This document shows, piece by piece, positions 1 to 6,174 of a DNA stretch of 16,721 nucleotides (positions within the stretch are counted from its first letter, which is position 1; each line of letters begins with the position of its first letter). The notes beneath the pieces are model-generated. The model ran no database searches and had not been told where the DNA came from. It worked only from the letters and a program-made list of their open reading frames with translations. A program made the position numbers and the translations under genes. Origin of the DNA: JBFLXN01 sp040755715 [NCBI: Candidatus Edwardsbacteria bacterium] (GTDB lineage Bacteria > Edwardsbacteria > AC1 > JBFLXN01); assembly GCA_040755715.1 (NCBI GenBank), contig JBFLXN010000049.1, positions 1-16,721 on the forward strand, written 5' to 3'.

Positions 1-95
1 TGTATTTCTATAGGTTAGTTGCAGGCGATTTCACGGCCACGAAGAAAATGATTTTATTACGATAGATTGGAAGTAGCCCAGCCTTTTAAGGCTGA

Positions 96-182
96 CCTCT
101 CCCTCTATCCCTCTCCCAGTGGGAGAGCCGCCGCTTTCAGCAGGCTCTCCCGCCATCGGCGGGGTGAGGAAAAAGGGAGAGG
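96..182. repeat. Compound hairpin repeat (CCTCTCCC/GGGAGAGG)
   Basis: Outer arms CCTCTCCC (96-103) and GGGAGAGG (175-182) are perfect complements. Between them lie a tight hairpin, CTCTCCC (111-117) with GGGAGAG (121-127) and a 3-nt loop, and a smaller CCGCC/GGCGG stem. It resembles the short palindromic intergenic elements found elsewhere in this window. There is no T tract, so it is not an obvious terminator. Confidence 0.65.
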
Positions 183-200
183 TAAAAGAGGACGTTCTAA

Positions 201-262
201 TTCACCCCCTTAGAAATTGTAAAATCATTCAGGGGAAGCCACCCGATTTCTAACGGGGTGAA
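201..262. repeat. 17-nt inverted repeat upstream of larB
   Basis: The left arm ttcacccccttagaaat (201-217) and the right arm atttctaacggggtgaa (246-262) are complementary at 16 of 17 positions, around a 28-nt loop. The function is unknown. It could be a small non-autonomous element or an RNA hairpin in the larB leader, depending on where transcription starts. Confidence 0.65.
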
Positions 263-381
263 CAAGGAAGGAACGCCCTTTCTTTTTTCTTGCTTTCATC
301 TTTCTATTTCTGCTATATTTACTATTTGTGCAACGATGACTCACTATCCCTTTCATTACCCAGAAACGAGGGACACTTACC

Positions 382-1131
382 TTGCATACTGAAGAATTAC
401 GCAGATTATTACACAAAGTAAAATCTGGCAAAATCTCAATTGACCAGGCCTGGGTGGAATTAAAACGTCTACCTTTTGCCAATTTGGGTTTTGCTAAACT
501 TGATACCCATCGCCACCTCCGCAAAGGTTTTCCCGAAGTCATCTTCTGTCAGGGAAAGACCAAAGAACAAATTGAAAAAATTGTTAAACATTTTCTAAAA
601 GATAAATCTCTCTTTTTTGCTACCCGAGTTAGCCCAGAAATATATCAGGTCATTAAGAAGATTTCTTCATTAGCGCAATACTTCAGAGAAGCAAGAATTG
701 TGACGGTAGGAAAGATTCCGGTGGCAAAAAAGAGCAGAAAATATATTTTGGTCATTACAGCCGGGACTGCTGATATTCCAGTCGCCGAAGAGGCAGCCAC
801 TACCGCACAAATTATGGGAAATCAAGTGAAAAAAAATTATGATATTGGAGTTGCCGGTATTCATCGTCTGTTGGAAAATTGGAACAAGATTCAAAAAGCC
901 AAGGTAATCATTGTCGTAGCTGGAATGGAAGGAGCCTTAGCCAGTGTCATTGCTGGACTTGTTTCACAACCAGTAATTGCTGTCCCCACTTCAGTTGGAT
1001 ATGGGGCAAATTTCCAAGGTCTGGCACCACTTCTAACAATGCTAAATTGCTGTGCCCCTGGTGTAGTGGTAGTCAATATTGATAATGGCTTTGGCGCCGG
1101 CTATTTCGCTAGTTTGATTAACCAACTATGA
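382..1131 (+). CDS. larB: LarB, pyridinium-3,5-biscarboxylic acid mononucleotide synthase
   Basis: LarB carboxylates nicotinic acid adenine dinucleotide at C5 of the pyridinium ring and splits the phosphoanhydride. The product is the mononucleotide precursor of the nickel-pincer cofactor of lactate racemase-type enzymes; the enzyme is cytosolic. At 249 residues it has the usual family length. The N-terminal 100 residues match the LarB-specific part (FANLGFAKLDTHRHLRKGFPEVIFCQGKT, split here as FANLGFAKLD and RKGFPEVIFCQGKT). The C-terminal half is the PurE/AIR-carboxylase-like domain, with GTADIPVAEEA near 132-142 and VAGMEGALASVIAGL near 178-192. The start is TTG at 382, with a GAGGGA Shine-Dalgarno-like stretch at 368-373 and no better start nearby. 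larC follows 134 bases downstream on the same strand, which supports a shared pathway. Confidence 0.93.
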   Translation: MHTEELRRLLHKVKSGKISIDQAWVELKRLPFANLGFAKLDTHRHLRKGFPEVIFCQGKTKEQIEKIVKHFLKDKSLFFATRVSPEIYQVIKKISSLAQYFREARIVTVGKIPVAKKSRKYILVITAGTADIPVAEEAATTAQIMGNQVKKNYDIGVAGIHRLLENWNKIQKAKVIIVVAGMEGALASVIAGLVSQPVIAVPTSVGYGANFQGLAPLLTMLNCCAPGVVVVNIDNGFGAGYFASLINQL

Positions 1132-1148
1132 AGGAAAGCAAAAATCTG

Positions 1149-1240
1149 GTGGGACAGGCTTCCAACCTGTCACCTGTGAAGGAATTCAGGTATAGAAGAA
1201 ATCTTCTCCATTGGGAACAGGCAGGGATGCCTGTTCTACC
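1149..1240. repeat. Two CAGG/CCTG hairpins between larB and larC
   Basis: The first hairpin pairs gacagg (1153-1158) with cctgtc (1166-1171). The second pairs gaacaggca (1215-1223) with tgcctgttc (1228-1236), a perfect 9-bp stem on a 4-nt loop. Both have similar cores, so this looks like one repeat family present twice. Lying between two genes of one pathway, they could act as mRNA processing or stabilising hairpins. Neither has the T tract of an intrinsic terminator. Confidence 0.65.
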
Positions 1241-1265
1241 GGTGATAGCAAAGAGTAATTAGTAT

Positions 1266-2552
1266 ATGCGTCTTGCCTATTTTGATTGTTTTTCTGGAAT
1301 CAGCGGAAATATGATTTTAGGTTCACTCTTTGATGCCGGAGTGTCCTACCAGAAATGGAATGCAGAAATTAAGAAGCTGAATCTACCACCTATTTCTATA
1401 AAAGTATCTTCAGTAAAAAGAGCAGAACTGAAAGCCACCTATGTTGAGGTAAAACCACCTCAACAGAAAAAGACACACACCCTTTTGGAAATAGAAAAAA
1501 TCATCAGAAAGTCTACTTTAGAAAAAAAAATCAAAGAAAAGAGTATAGACATCTTTCAGAGATTAGCTAGGGCTGAAGGAGAAATCCATCGGGTTTCCCC
1601 CCAGAAGGTGCATTTTCATGAATTAGGAGGATTGGACTGTTTGTTTGATATTGTCGGTTCTCTCATTGGCTTAAAACTCCTTGGAGTACAAAAGGTTTAT
1701 TCTTCTCCATTAAATCTCGGTTCTGGATTTGTGAAATGCAATCACGGAATCCTACCTGTCCCTGCACCTGCCACTCTCGCTCTTTTAACAGACATACCTA
1801 TTTATCAAACAGAGAGTAAAAATGAATTTGTTACTCCTACAGGGGCGGCCATTATTACTGGTATTGCTGAAAGATTCGGTCCTTTGCCAGAAATTAGACT
1901 GCAAAGGATTGGTTATGGAGCAGGAAGCAAAGATTTACCCTTACCTAATGTTTTAAGATTAATCATCGGGGAAACCCTCGGTCGTCCCGATTATATCGGG
2001 ACGGGCGAGATTGAAGACAAAAATATTGAAACTGTTGTTCTTTTAGAAACCAATCTTGATAATATTAGCCCTGAAGTTCTCGGATATTGTGCGGAGAGAC
2101 TTTTGAAAAATGGCGCCCTTGATGTTTTCTTCACTCCTATCTATATGAAAAAACAGAGACCAGCCGTGATGCTTTCAGTAATTGCCCCCCCCGACAAAAT
2201 AGAGAAAATACAATCACTTATCTTTGCTGAAACTGGTTCTCTGGGTATTCGTTTTCAGGAAATAAAAAGAAGAACCCTTTTAAGAGAAATTTCCTTTGTC
2301 TCTACTAAGTATGGGGAAATACAGGTAAAGATTGGGAAGGACCGGAATAGAATAATCACGCTGGCTCCTGAATATGAGGACTGCAGAAAATTGGCTCAGA
2401 AGTACAAAATCCCCTTTAAAGAGGTCTTTGAAGAAGCCAAAAGACGCTGGACGCTAGACGCTAAACGCCAGACGCAAAACGCTATGAACATAGAGCGTAA
2501 AGCGTCAAGTGTAAAACAAAGGAGGCGTGATGGCCAAAACCTCAGGAGGTAA
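1266..2552 (+). CDS. larC: LarC, nickel insertion protein (cyclometallase)
   Basis: LarC uses CTP to insert nickel into the dithio-pyridinium mononucleotide, the last step of nickel-pincer nucleotide synthesis. The N-terminal start MRLAYFDCFSGISGNMILG, the HFHELGGLDCLFDIVGS motif near 118-134 and FVTPTGAAIITG near 188-199 are LarC hallmarks. The C-terminal part has LETNLDNISPEVLGYCAERL. In some organisms the two halves are joined by a programmed frameshift; here they are one open frame of 428 residues. Residues about 237-248, in the linker between the halves, are encoded by a perfect hairpin repeat. Residues about 393-428 are encoded by a 7-bp tandem repeat and probably do not belong to the ancestral protein. 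The start is ATG at 1266, without a clear Shine-Dalgarno. The 3' end overlaps the next gene. Confidence 0.93.
   Translation: MRLAYFDCFSGISGNMILGSLFDAGVSYQKWNAEIKKLNLPPISIKVSSVKRAELKATYVEVKPPQQKKTHTLLEIEKIIRKSTLEKKIKEKSIDIFQRLARAEGEIHRVSPQKVHFHELGGLDCLFDIVGSLIGLKLLGVQKVYSSPLNLGSGFVKCNHGILPVPAPATLALLTDIPIYQTESKNEFVTPTGAAIITGIAERFGPLPEIRLQRIGYGAGSKDLPLPNVLRLIIGETLGRPDYIGTGEIEDKNIETVVLLETNLDNISPEVLGYCAERLLKNGALDVFFTPIYMKKQRPAVMLSVIAPPDKIEKIQSLIFAETGSLGIRFQEIKRRTLLREISFVSTKYGEIQVKIGKDRNRIITLAPEYEDCRKLAQKYKIPFKEVFEEAKRRWTLDAKRQTQNAMNIERKASSVKQRRRDGQNLRR
1975..2009. repeat. Palindromic element inside the larC reading frame
   Basis: The core stem is cgtcccgat (1983-1991) with atcgggacg (1995-2003), a perfect 9-bp stem on a 3-nt loop. 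It is extended by ctcg (1977-1980) with cgag (2006-2009). The flanks CCCTCGG and GGGCGAG are the same as the outer ends of the hairpin at 3141-3166, which points to one element family. It is translated as the linker LGRPDYIGTGE of LarC. Confidence 0.75.
2443..2506. repeat. 7-bp tandem repeat with inverted end, at the larC 3' end
   Basis: Six consecutive heptamers of consensus RACGCTA occupy 2443-2484. After an 8-10 nt break, reverse-complement units (agcgt..agcgtc) follow up to about 2506. The array therefore folds back on itself. It is read through by larC and supplies the protein's arginine- and lysine-rich tail. Confidence 0.75.
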
Positions 2553-2907
2553 AATTGCAGGCTACATTATAGCTGGAATTCTTATTTTCTTCGGGGTTCT
2601 TTTTATTTGGTCAGCCGGTGCGGCTGGAGTTAACACAGGTTCACGGCTCCTGACCGGAATTGTCCTTATCGCTTTAGGGTTAGGGATTATCCTTCTTGTT
2701 AAGATTTTTGAACCAAAAGAACCCCAAAAGGTAGAAATCACTCAAAAGATAGAAGTATCTGGGGATGTTAGTTTAGAACAGATTAAATGTAGAAACTGTG
2801 GTGGCACACTCTCTAAAGAAAGTGTTACAGTAAAAGAAGGGGCAATCTTTGTCAACTGCCCTTATTGTGGAACCAGTTATCAGATTGAAGAATCCCCGAA
2901 GTGGTAA
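2530..2907 (+). CDS. Small membrane protein with C-terminal zinc ribbon
   Basis: This is a 125-residue protein of unknown function. Two hydrophobic segments (about 10-30 and 41-58) are joined by a short glycine-rich turn. A polar stretch follows, then a cytoplasmic-looking zinc ribbon with CRNC at 87-90 and CPYC at 110-113, spaced as in rubredoxin-like knuckles. ATG at 2530 is preferred over GTG at 2527 because AAAGGAGG at 2518-2525 then lies 4 bases upstream. The gene overlaps the end of larC by 23 bases, and the larC tail there is repeat-derived, so the overlap may be secondary. Its place behind larB-larC suggests co-transcription but does not prove a role in nickel cofactor synthesis. Confidence 0.75.
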   Translation: MAKTSGGKIAGYIIAGILIFFGVLFIWSAGAAGVNTGSRLLTGIVLIALGLGIILLVKIFEPKEPQKVEITQKIEVSGDVSLEQIKCRNCGGTLSKESVTVKEGAIFVNCPYCGTSYQIEESPKW

Positions 2908-2990
2908 TTTTAAATCTTGTGACGAAGCCTCATATCTTGCTTATTCGGAATCTTCCGTCTAAGGCGAATCTGCCTTATACAGGCATAAGA

Positions 2991-3178
2991 ATAAAGCCAC
3001 AGATTTACACAGAAATACGGAAACTAATAGAACCCCGATTAAATCGGGGTGATAGAAACTTGTAGTAAAGAATAATAAATTTCCACAAGTTTCCAAAAAT
3101 TTCTATGAATCTCTATTTTCCCGTGTTGTTCTGTGTAATTCCCTCGGCCGTAGCCTACGGGCGAGGCTGTGGCTTTAT
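2991..3178. repeat. Large inverted repeat with a nested hairpin
   Basis: ataaagccacag (2991-3002) pairs perfectly with ctgtggctttat (3167-3178), and ttacacag (3005-3012) pairs perfectly with ctgtgtaa (3131-3138). In the left arm the two blocks are 2 bases apart. In the right arm they are separated by TT plus 26 extra bases (3141-3166). Those 26 bases are themselves a hairpin: cctcg/cgagg outside and ccgtag/ctacgg inside. The inner hairpin therefore looks inserted into the outer element. Confidence 0.75.
3032..3050. repeat. ACCCCGAT hairpin
   Basis: accccgat (3032-3039) pairs with atcggggt (3043-3050) across a 3-nt loop. The same CCCGAT-N3-ATCGGG core occurs inside larC (1986-2000) and downstream of rpoN (11125-11141). 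No T tract follows, so I treat it as a repeat and not as a terminator. Confidence 0.65.
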
Positions 3179-3232
3179 TCAAATTCCGATGCGGCAAGAT
3201 ACTCAAAAAAGGATGGATAAGCGGAAGACCTA

Positions 3233-4107
3233 TCATTTTCCTATCATCTCCCCCATTATCTTAGCCACATCTGGATTTTCATGTAATCCACGGAAATTTT
3301 CTGCTCCCGGACCAAATCCAAATAAGAATAATGGAGAAGCAGTGTGATTTCCTGTTGACCAGACGACCAGTTGTTTGTCCGAAAGGACTTTAGCTAAAGA
3401 ATTCATTGGTTGGTTCAAAAAAATGAAGTTTGTGGTTTTGCCTCAACTACAATTTTTGCCTCACTATCGCTCAGAGCAATTCCTAAAGATTTCTGCACTA
3501 ATTCTTGCACTAACTCCACCGAAAGTTTTTCTCCCATCTCTTCAAAAATTTTTTCAAAAGAGCTATTCTGTTTTTCCAATATTCTTAGATTTTCTTCTGA
3601 ACCATAATCAGTCTTCTGTCCCTTGCGACAATAGGAAATACCTACTCCTTCTGTTTCATGGTCACCAGTTATAATGAGAAGAGTTTTTTTGTCTTCTTTG
3701 GCAAATTTATAGGCTATACCTAATGCCTCGTCAAAAGCCAATAATTCCTTCAATAGAGTTCCAGCATCATTTTGATGGCAAGCGTGGTCAATCCTTCCAC
3801 TTTCAACCATCAAGAAAAATCCCTTTTCATTTCTGCGAAGGAATTTAATCGCCGTTCTTATCATCTCAGCTAAACTTGGTTCAGATGTTTTTAAGCGGTC
3901 AATCTCGTAGGACATTACATCAGGTGCAAAAAGTCCTAAAATTCTACCTGCCCGCTCACTGAAGCCTCCTGGGACAGGCGGGCGAGAGGTGATATCAAAT
4001 TTACTAAGTTCATCACCATTCAAAACAATCGTATATTTCTTTCTCCTTGCCTCAGTTAAAGGGCTCTGCAAACTATCACCTTCAAAGATTGTTTTTCCCC
4101 CCTCCAA
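3233..4107 (-). pseudogene. Alkaline phosphatase remnant, N-terminus missing and frameshifted
   Basis: The frame from 4107 down to 3415 encodes the C-terminal half of a PhoA-family alkaline phosphatase. It has metal ligands in MVESGRIDHACHQND (E102, D107, H111 of the fragment) and TGDHETEG (D149, H150). It stops at an A7 run (T7 on the coding strand, 3417-3423). The other frame then continues with WSTGNHTASPLFLFGFGPG, the family's last metal-binding histidine region, and stops at 3233. One extra T would join the two into about 292 residues. The N-terminal half, with the nucleophilic serine and first metal ligands, is absent: the frame begins directly after the stop codon of the upstream permease. 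No signal peptide remains. Residues about 40-53 are encoded by a palindromic repeat. Catalysis is very unlikely. A sequencing indel could explain the frameshift but not the missing half. Confidence 0.8.
3949..3988. repeat. Palindromic element inside the phosphatase frame
   Basis: gcccgc (3950-3955) pairs with gcgggc (3978-3983), and a small hairpin CCTG-GGA-CAGG (3968-3978) lies within. It is translated on the minus strand as RPPVPGGFSERAG, which interrupts the expected run into the LGLFAPDVMSYEIDR motif. The GGGCGAG end on the plus strand resembles the right flank of the elements at 1975-2009 and 3141-3166. Confidence 0.55.
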
Positions 4108-4929
4108 CTAATCTTTCAATCCCGTCCGGCTGAAGCTTTCAATTATCTGTCGCTGGGCAAAGAAATAAACAATGATAAGTGGTAAAATAGCAAAGGTTGA
4201 AGCCGCCATCAAAAGAGGCCAGAAAGAGCCTTGCTCCTGAGCGAAATAGGCTAATCCTACCTGAATTGGACGCATCGCATCACTATTGGTTACAATCAAT
4301 GGCCACAAGAAACTATTCCAACTGGCAATAATTGAAAAAAGACTGACTGTTATCAAAGGAGCTCTGGAAAGTGGGATAACCACACGCCAGAGAAAACCGA
4401 AATGACCACAGCCGTCAATGATTGCCGCATCATAGAGGTCTTTAGGAATTGTCTTAAAATGCTGACGAAGGAGAAAGATAGAAAAAATGTTGACCGTCCA
4501 TGGAACAATTAAACCATAATATGTATCAATCCAATGAAGTTTTGAAAGGATAATGTAAGAAGGAACAAGATAGATAGGCTGGGGAATCATCATCAGTGAA
4601 AGCAAAGAAACAAACAGCAAATTGCGCCCTGGAAATTTTAAATGAGCAAAGGCATAAGCTGACAAACAAGAGGTCCCTAATACTCCAATAAGTGTAGCCA
4701 CTGTTATAATCATCGTATTGAGAAAATACCGGGGAAAAGCCACCTGACTGAAGGCTTCAAGATAATTAGAAAAAACAAAAGATGTAGGAAACCACTTTGG
4801 CGGAATAAGCAATGATTCGGTATGAGTCTTCAAAGAGGTAGAGACCATCCAAAAGAATGGAAAAATCGTAATGATAGCTCCCAGAATGAGAAGGAGATGA
4901 ATGAACAAACGATCTTGAATTTTCCGCAT
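4108..4929 (-). CDS. ABC transporter permease, MalG/UgpE-type (sugar or glycerol-phosphate uptake)
   Basis: This is an inner-membrane permease of the CUT1 carbohydrate family (273 residues, usual length). It has about six hydrophobic segments, beginning with LLLILGAIITIFPFFWMVST near 13-32. The motif KDLYDAAIIDGCGHFGFLWRVVIPL (read as DAAIIDGCG then IPL) is the EAA loop that contacts the ATPase. The C-terminus QRQIIESFSRTGLKD is complete. The start is ATG at 4929; no strong Shine-Dalgarno is seen. The partner permease lies 45 bases upstream and the two would form a heterodimer. No substrate-binding protein or ATPase gene is present beside them, so the substrate cannot be named and the ATPase must be encoded elsewhere. 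Confidence 0.9.
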   Translation of the reverse strand: MRKIQDRLFIHLLLILGAIITIFPFFWMVSTSLKTHTESLLIPPKWFPTSFVFSNYLEAFSQVAFPRYFLNTMIITVATLIGVLGTSCLSAYAFAHLKFPGRNLLFVSLLSLMMIPQPIYLVPSYIILSKLHWIDTYYGLIVPWTVNIFSIFLLRQHFKTIPKDLYDAAIIDGCGHFGFLWRVVIPLSRAPLITVSLFSIIASWNSFLWPLIVTNSDAMRPIQVGLAYFAQEQGSFWPLLMAASTFAILPLIIVYFFAQRQIIESFSRTGLKD

Positions 4930-4974
4930 CTTTTTATTTAATTTAGTATTATTGGTAGTATTTGAATTTGGGAT

Positions 4975-5910
4975 TTACTGATAGTGAATTCTTCTTGCCA
5001 AAATTTGTCTTTGAACAAGGGTCAAACACAAAATTATGACAAATAAGACGAAGGCTAACGCAGTAGCGTATCCCATCTGCCATTCAGCAAATCCTTTTTC
5101 ATAAAGATAATAGACCAAAACTCGAGTTGTCCCAAGGGGATTGCCGCCAGTTGGTCCTTCCATCATGTATACCTGAATGAACATTTGAAATGAAGTAATC
5201 GTCGTCATCAGAAGCACAAAAAAAGTAGTCGGTGAAAGTAGTGGCCAGGTTACATACCAGAACGAATGCCAGGTTCCAGCTCCATCAATCTTTGCCGCTT
5301 CATAATAGTGTTTGGGGATATTTTGTAACCCTGCCAGAAAGATAATTACATTGTAACCTAATCCATGCCAGATGCTCATCAGAATAATGGCACACAGTGC
5401 TATACTTGGACCAGCCAAGAGAGGTGGTAATTTGATGCCTAAAGGAGACAAGAGAATCTGGAAAATACCGCTCCACTCTTCCAGCCAGAGACATTTCGGA
5501 ATTCCTAATAATCCTAAAAAGTAATTAGCTAAGCCGATTCTCGGATTGAAAATCCATTTCCAAACTATAGAGATTGCTACTAAGGAAGTAATTACCGGCA
5601 GAAAGTAAATCGTTCTATAAAGTCCTAAAGCTTTTATCCTTTGGTTCAAAAGGAGAGCGAAAAAGAGCGCAATAAATAATCCTAGAGGGACTACGCCCAA
5701 AACATAATAAATTGTATTCAAAAAGCTCTGCCAAAATTTTGGCTCGCAAAGGAGCTTGGAGTAATTCTGAAGAACAACAAATTTCCTAAAACCACCCAGT
5801 CCATAATCAGTAAGACTAATACAAAAGGAAAAGACCATAGGGAAAAGTCTAAAGAGAACAATAATTAATAATGCCGGTAAGAGGTATAATAATGGGTAGA
5901 CTTTTTTCAT
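4975..5910 (-). CDS. ABC transporter permease, MalF/UgpA-type
   Basis: This is the first permease of a CUT1 carbohydrate importer. It has an N-terminal YPLLYLLPALLIIVLF membrane segment followed by SLTDYG, as in UgpA-like proteins, and an EAA loop HYYEAAKIDGAGTWHSFW. Late membrane segments end near QRQILARRIHYQ. The frame is open up to ATG 5940, but I choose ATG 5910 (MKKVYPLLYLLPALL), giving 311 residues. That start matches the family's usual beginning, and the 5940 start lies inside the promoter spacer. The predicted transcription start is within about 2 bases of this ATG and there is no Shine-Dalgarno, so translation may be leaderless. It is followed by the second permease on the same strand. 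Confidence 0.88.
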   Translation of the reverse strand: MKKVYPLLYLLPALLIIVLFRLFPMVFSFCISLTDYGLGGFRKFVVLQNYSKLLCEPKFWQSFLNTIYYVLGVVPLGLFIALFFALLLNQRIKALGLYRTIYFLPVITSLVAISIVWKWIFNPRIGLANYFLGLLGIPKCLWLEEWSGIFQILLSPLGIKLPPLLAGPSIALCAIILMSIWHGLGYNVIIFLAGLQNIPKHYYEAAKIDGAGTWHSFWYVTWPLLSPTTFFVLLMTTITSFQMFIQVYMMEGPTGGNPLGTTRVLVYYLYEKGFAEWQMGYATALAFVLFVIILCLTLVQRQILARRIHYQ

Positions 5911-5918
5911 TATAATAT

Positions 5919-5947
5919 AGTATAACAGAGATATCACCATAGGTCAA
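5919..5947 (-). promoter_or_regulatory. Sigma-70 promoter for the permease pair
   Basis: On the minus strand, TTGACC (5947-5942) is followed after 17 bases by TATACT (5924-5919). Transcription would start near 5912-5910, on or just before the ATG at 5910. The mRNA would then have essentially no 5' leader. Confidence 0.6.
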
Positions 5948-5955
5948 GGAAAATC

Positions 5956-6080
5956 TCGCCTTCGGCGAAGCACAGATTAACACAGATTAAAGGATGCAGA
6001 TAATCACAGATTGTATTTAAACTATCTGTGTTTTTATCTGCGCTCATCTGTTGCTTTTAAATCTTGCGATTATCTGTGCT
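5956..6080. repeat. CACAGATTA-type inverted repeat
   Basis: Left arm 5971-6012 contains repeated (C)ACAGATTA units. Right arm about 6024-6080 contains repeated ATCTGTG units, so the block folds into an imperfect long stem. A tcgcc-ttc-ggcga hairpin sits at its edge (5956-5968). It lies between the divergent permease and acyltransferase promoters and does not overlap either core promoter. No gene is seen here. Confidence 0.7.
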
Positions 6081-6138
6081 TATATAATTTCCTAGGCCAT
6101 CAAGGGGAAAATAGTTATGTGCTGGGTAAAGATTTTTC

Positions 6139-6167
6139 TTGCAATACAGGATTGATTTTGTTATAAT
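6139..6167 (+). promoter_or_regulatory. Sigma-70 promoter for the acyltransferase gene
   Basis: TTGCAA (6139-6144), a 17-base spacer and TATAAT (6162-6167). Transcription would begin near 6174-6175, which is the ATG of the acyltransferase. No Shine-Dalgarno precedes that ATG, so a leaderless mRNA is predicted. This promoter also rules out the upstream in-frame starts as coding. Confidence 0.6.
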
Positions 6168-6174
6168 AAAATTG

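Larger units (their letters stand above)
1..381. other. Gene-free repeat region upstream of larB
   Basis: I see no credible gene here. The stretch holds a short palindrome (80-93), a cluster of pyrimidine/purine hairpins (96-182) and a 17-nt inverted repeat (201-217 against 246-262). A possible sigma-70 promoter for larB is TTGCTT at 290-295 and TATATT at 314-319 with an 18-nt spacer; it is weak. The only long reading frame, on the minus strand, runs through the repeat and into larB antisense and looks spurious. Confidence 0.6.
2908..3232. other. Repeat-filled gap between convergent genes
   Basis: No gene is seen. The stretch holds a 22-nt sequence (2954-2975) with a near copy in opposite orientation at 12651-12672, a CCCGAT/ATCGGG hairpin (3032-3050) and a large inverted repeat (2991-3178) that contains a second nested hairpin. 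The small frames here are translations of these repeats. Either the 3032-3050 hairpin or the large stem could stop convergent transcription, but no run of T follows a stem closely. Confidence 0.6.

Noticed and set aside
225-542. Open frame on the minus strand across the first repeat region and the larB start
   Set aside because: It reads through an inverted repeat and antisense to larB, resembles no family, and has no ribosome binding site that I can see.
2443-2506. Short regularly spaced repeats that could suggest a CRISPR array
   Set aside because: The unit is only 7 bases with no spacers, it turns into its own complement, and no cas gene is present.
1266-2552. Programmed frameshift in larC, as known in some lactobacilli
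   Set aside because: Here both halves are in one uninterrupted frame.
3032-3050. Intrinsic terminator for the larB-larC operon
   Set aside because: The stem is strong but no T run follows on either strand; the same stem occurs inside larC, where termination would be harmful.
3039-3236. Small frames on both strands in the gap between the zinc-ribbon gene and the phosphatase remnant
   Set aside because: They translate repeat sequence; the open frames follow from palindromes without stop codons.
3233-4107. Programmed frameshifting giving a functional alkaline phosphatase
   Set aside because: The joined product would still lack the catalytic N-terminal half and a signal peptide, so decay fits better.
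5911-6138. Riboswitch or leader RNA upstream of the permeases or the acyltransferase
   Set aside because: Both predicted starts lie at the ATG, so this sequence would not be in either mRNA; it is explained by an inverted repeat.
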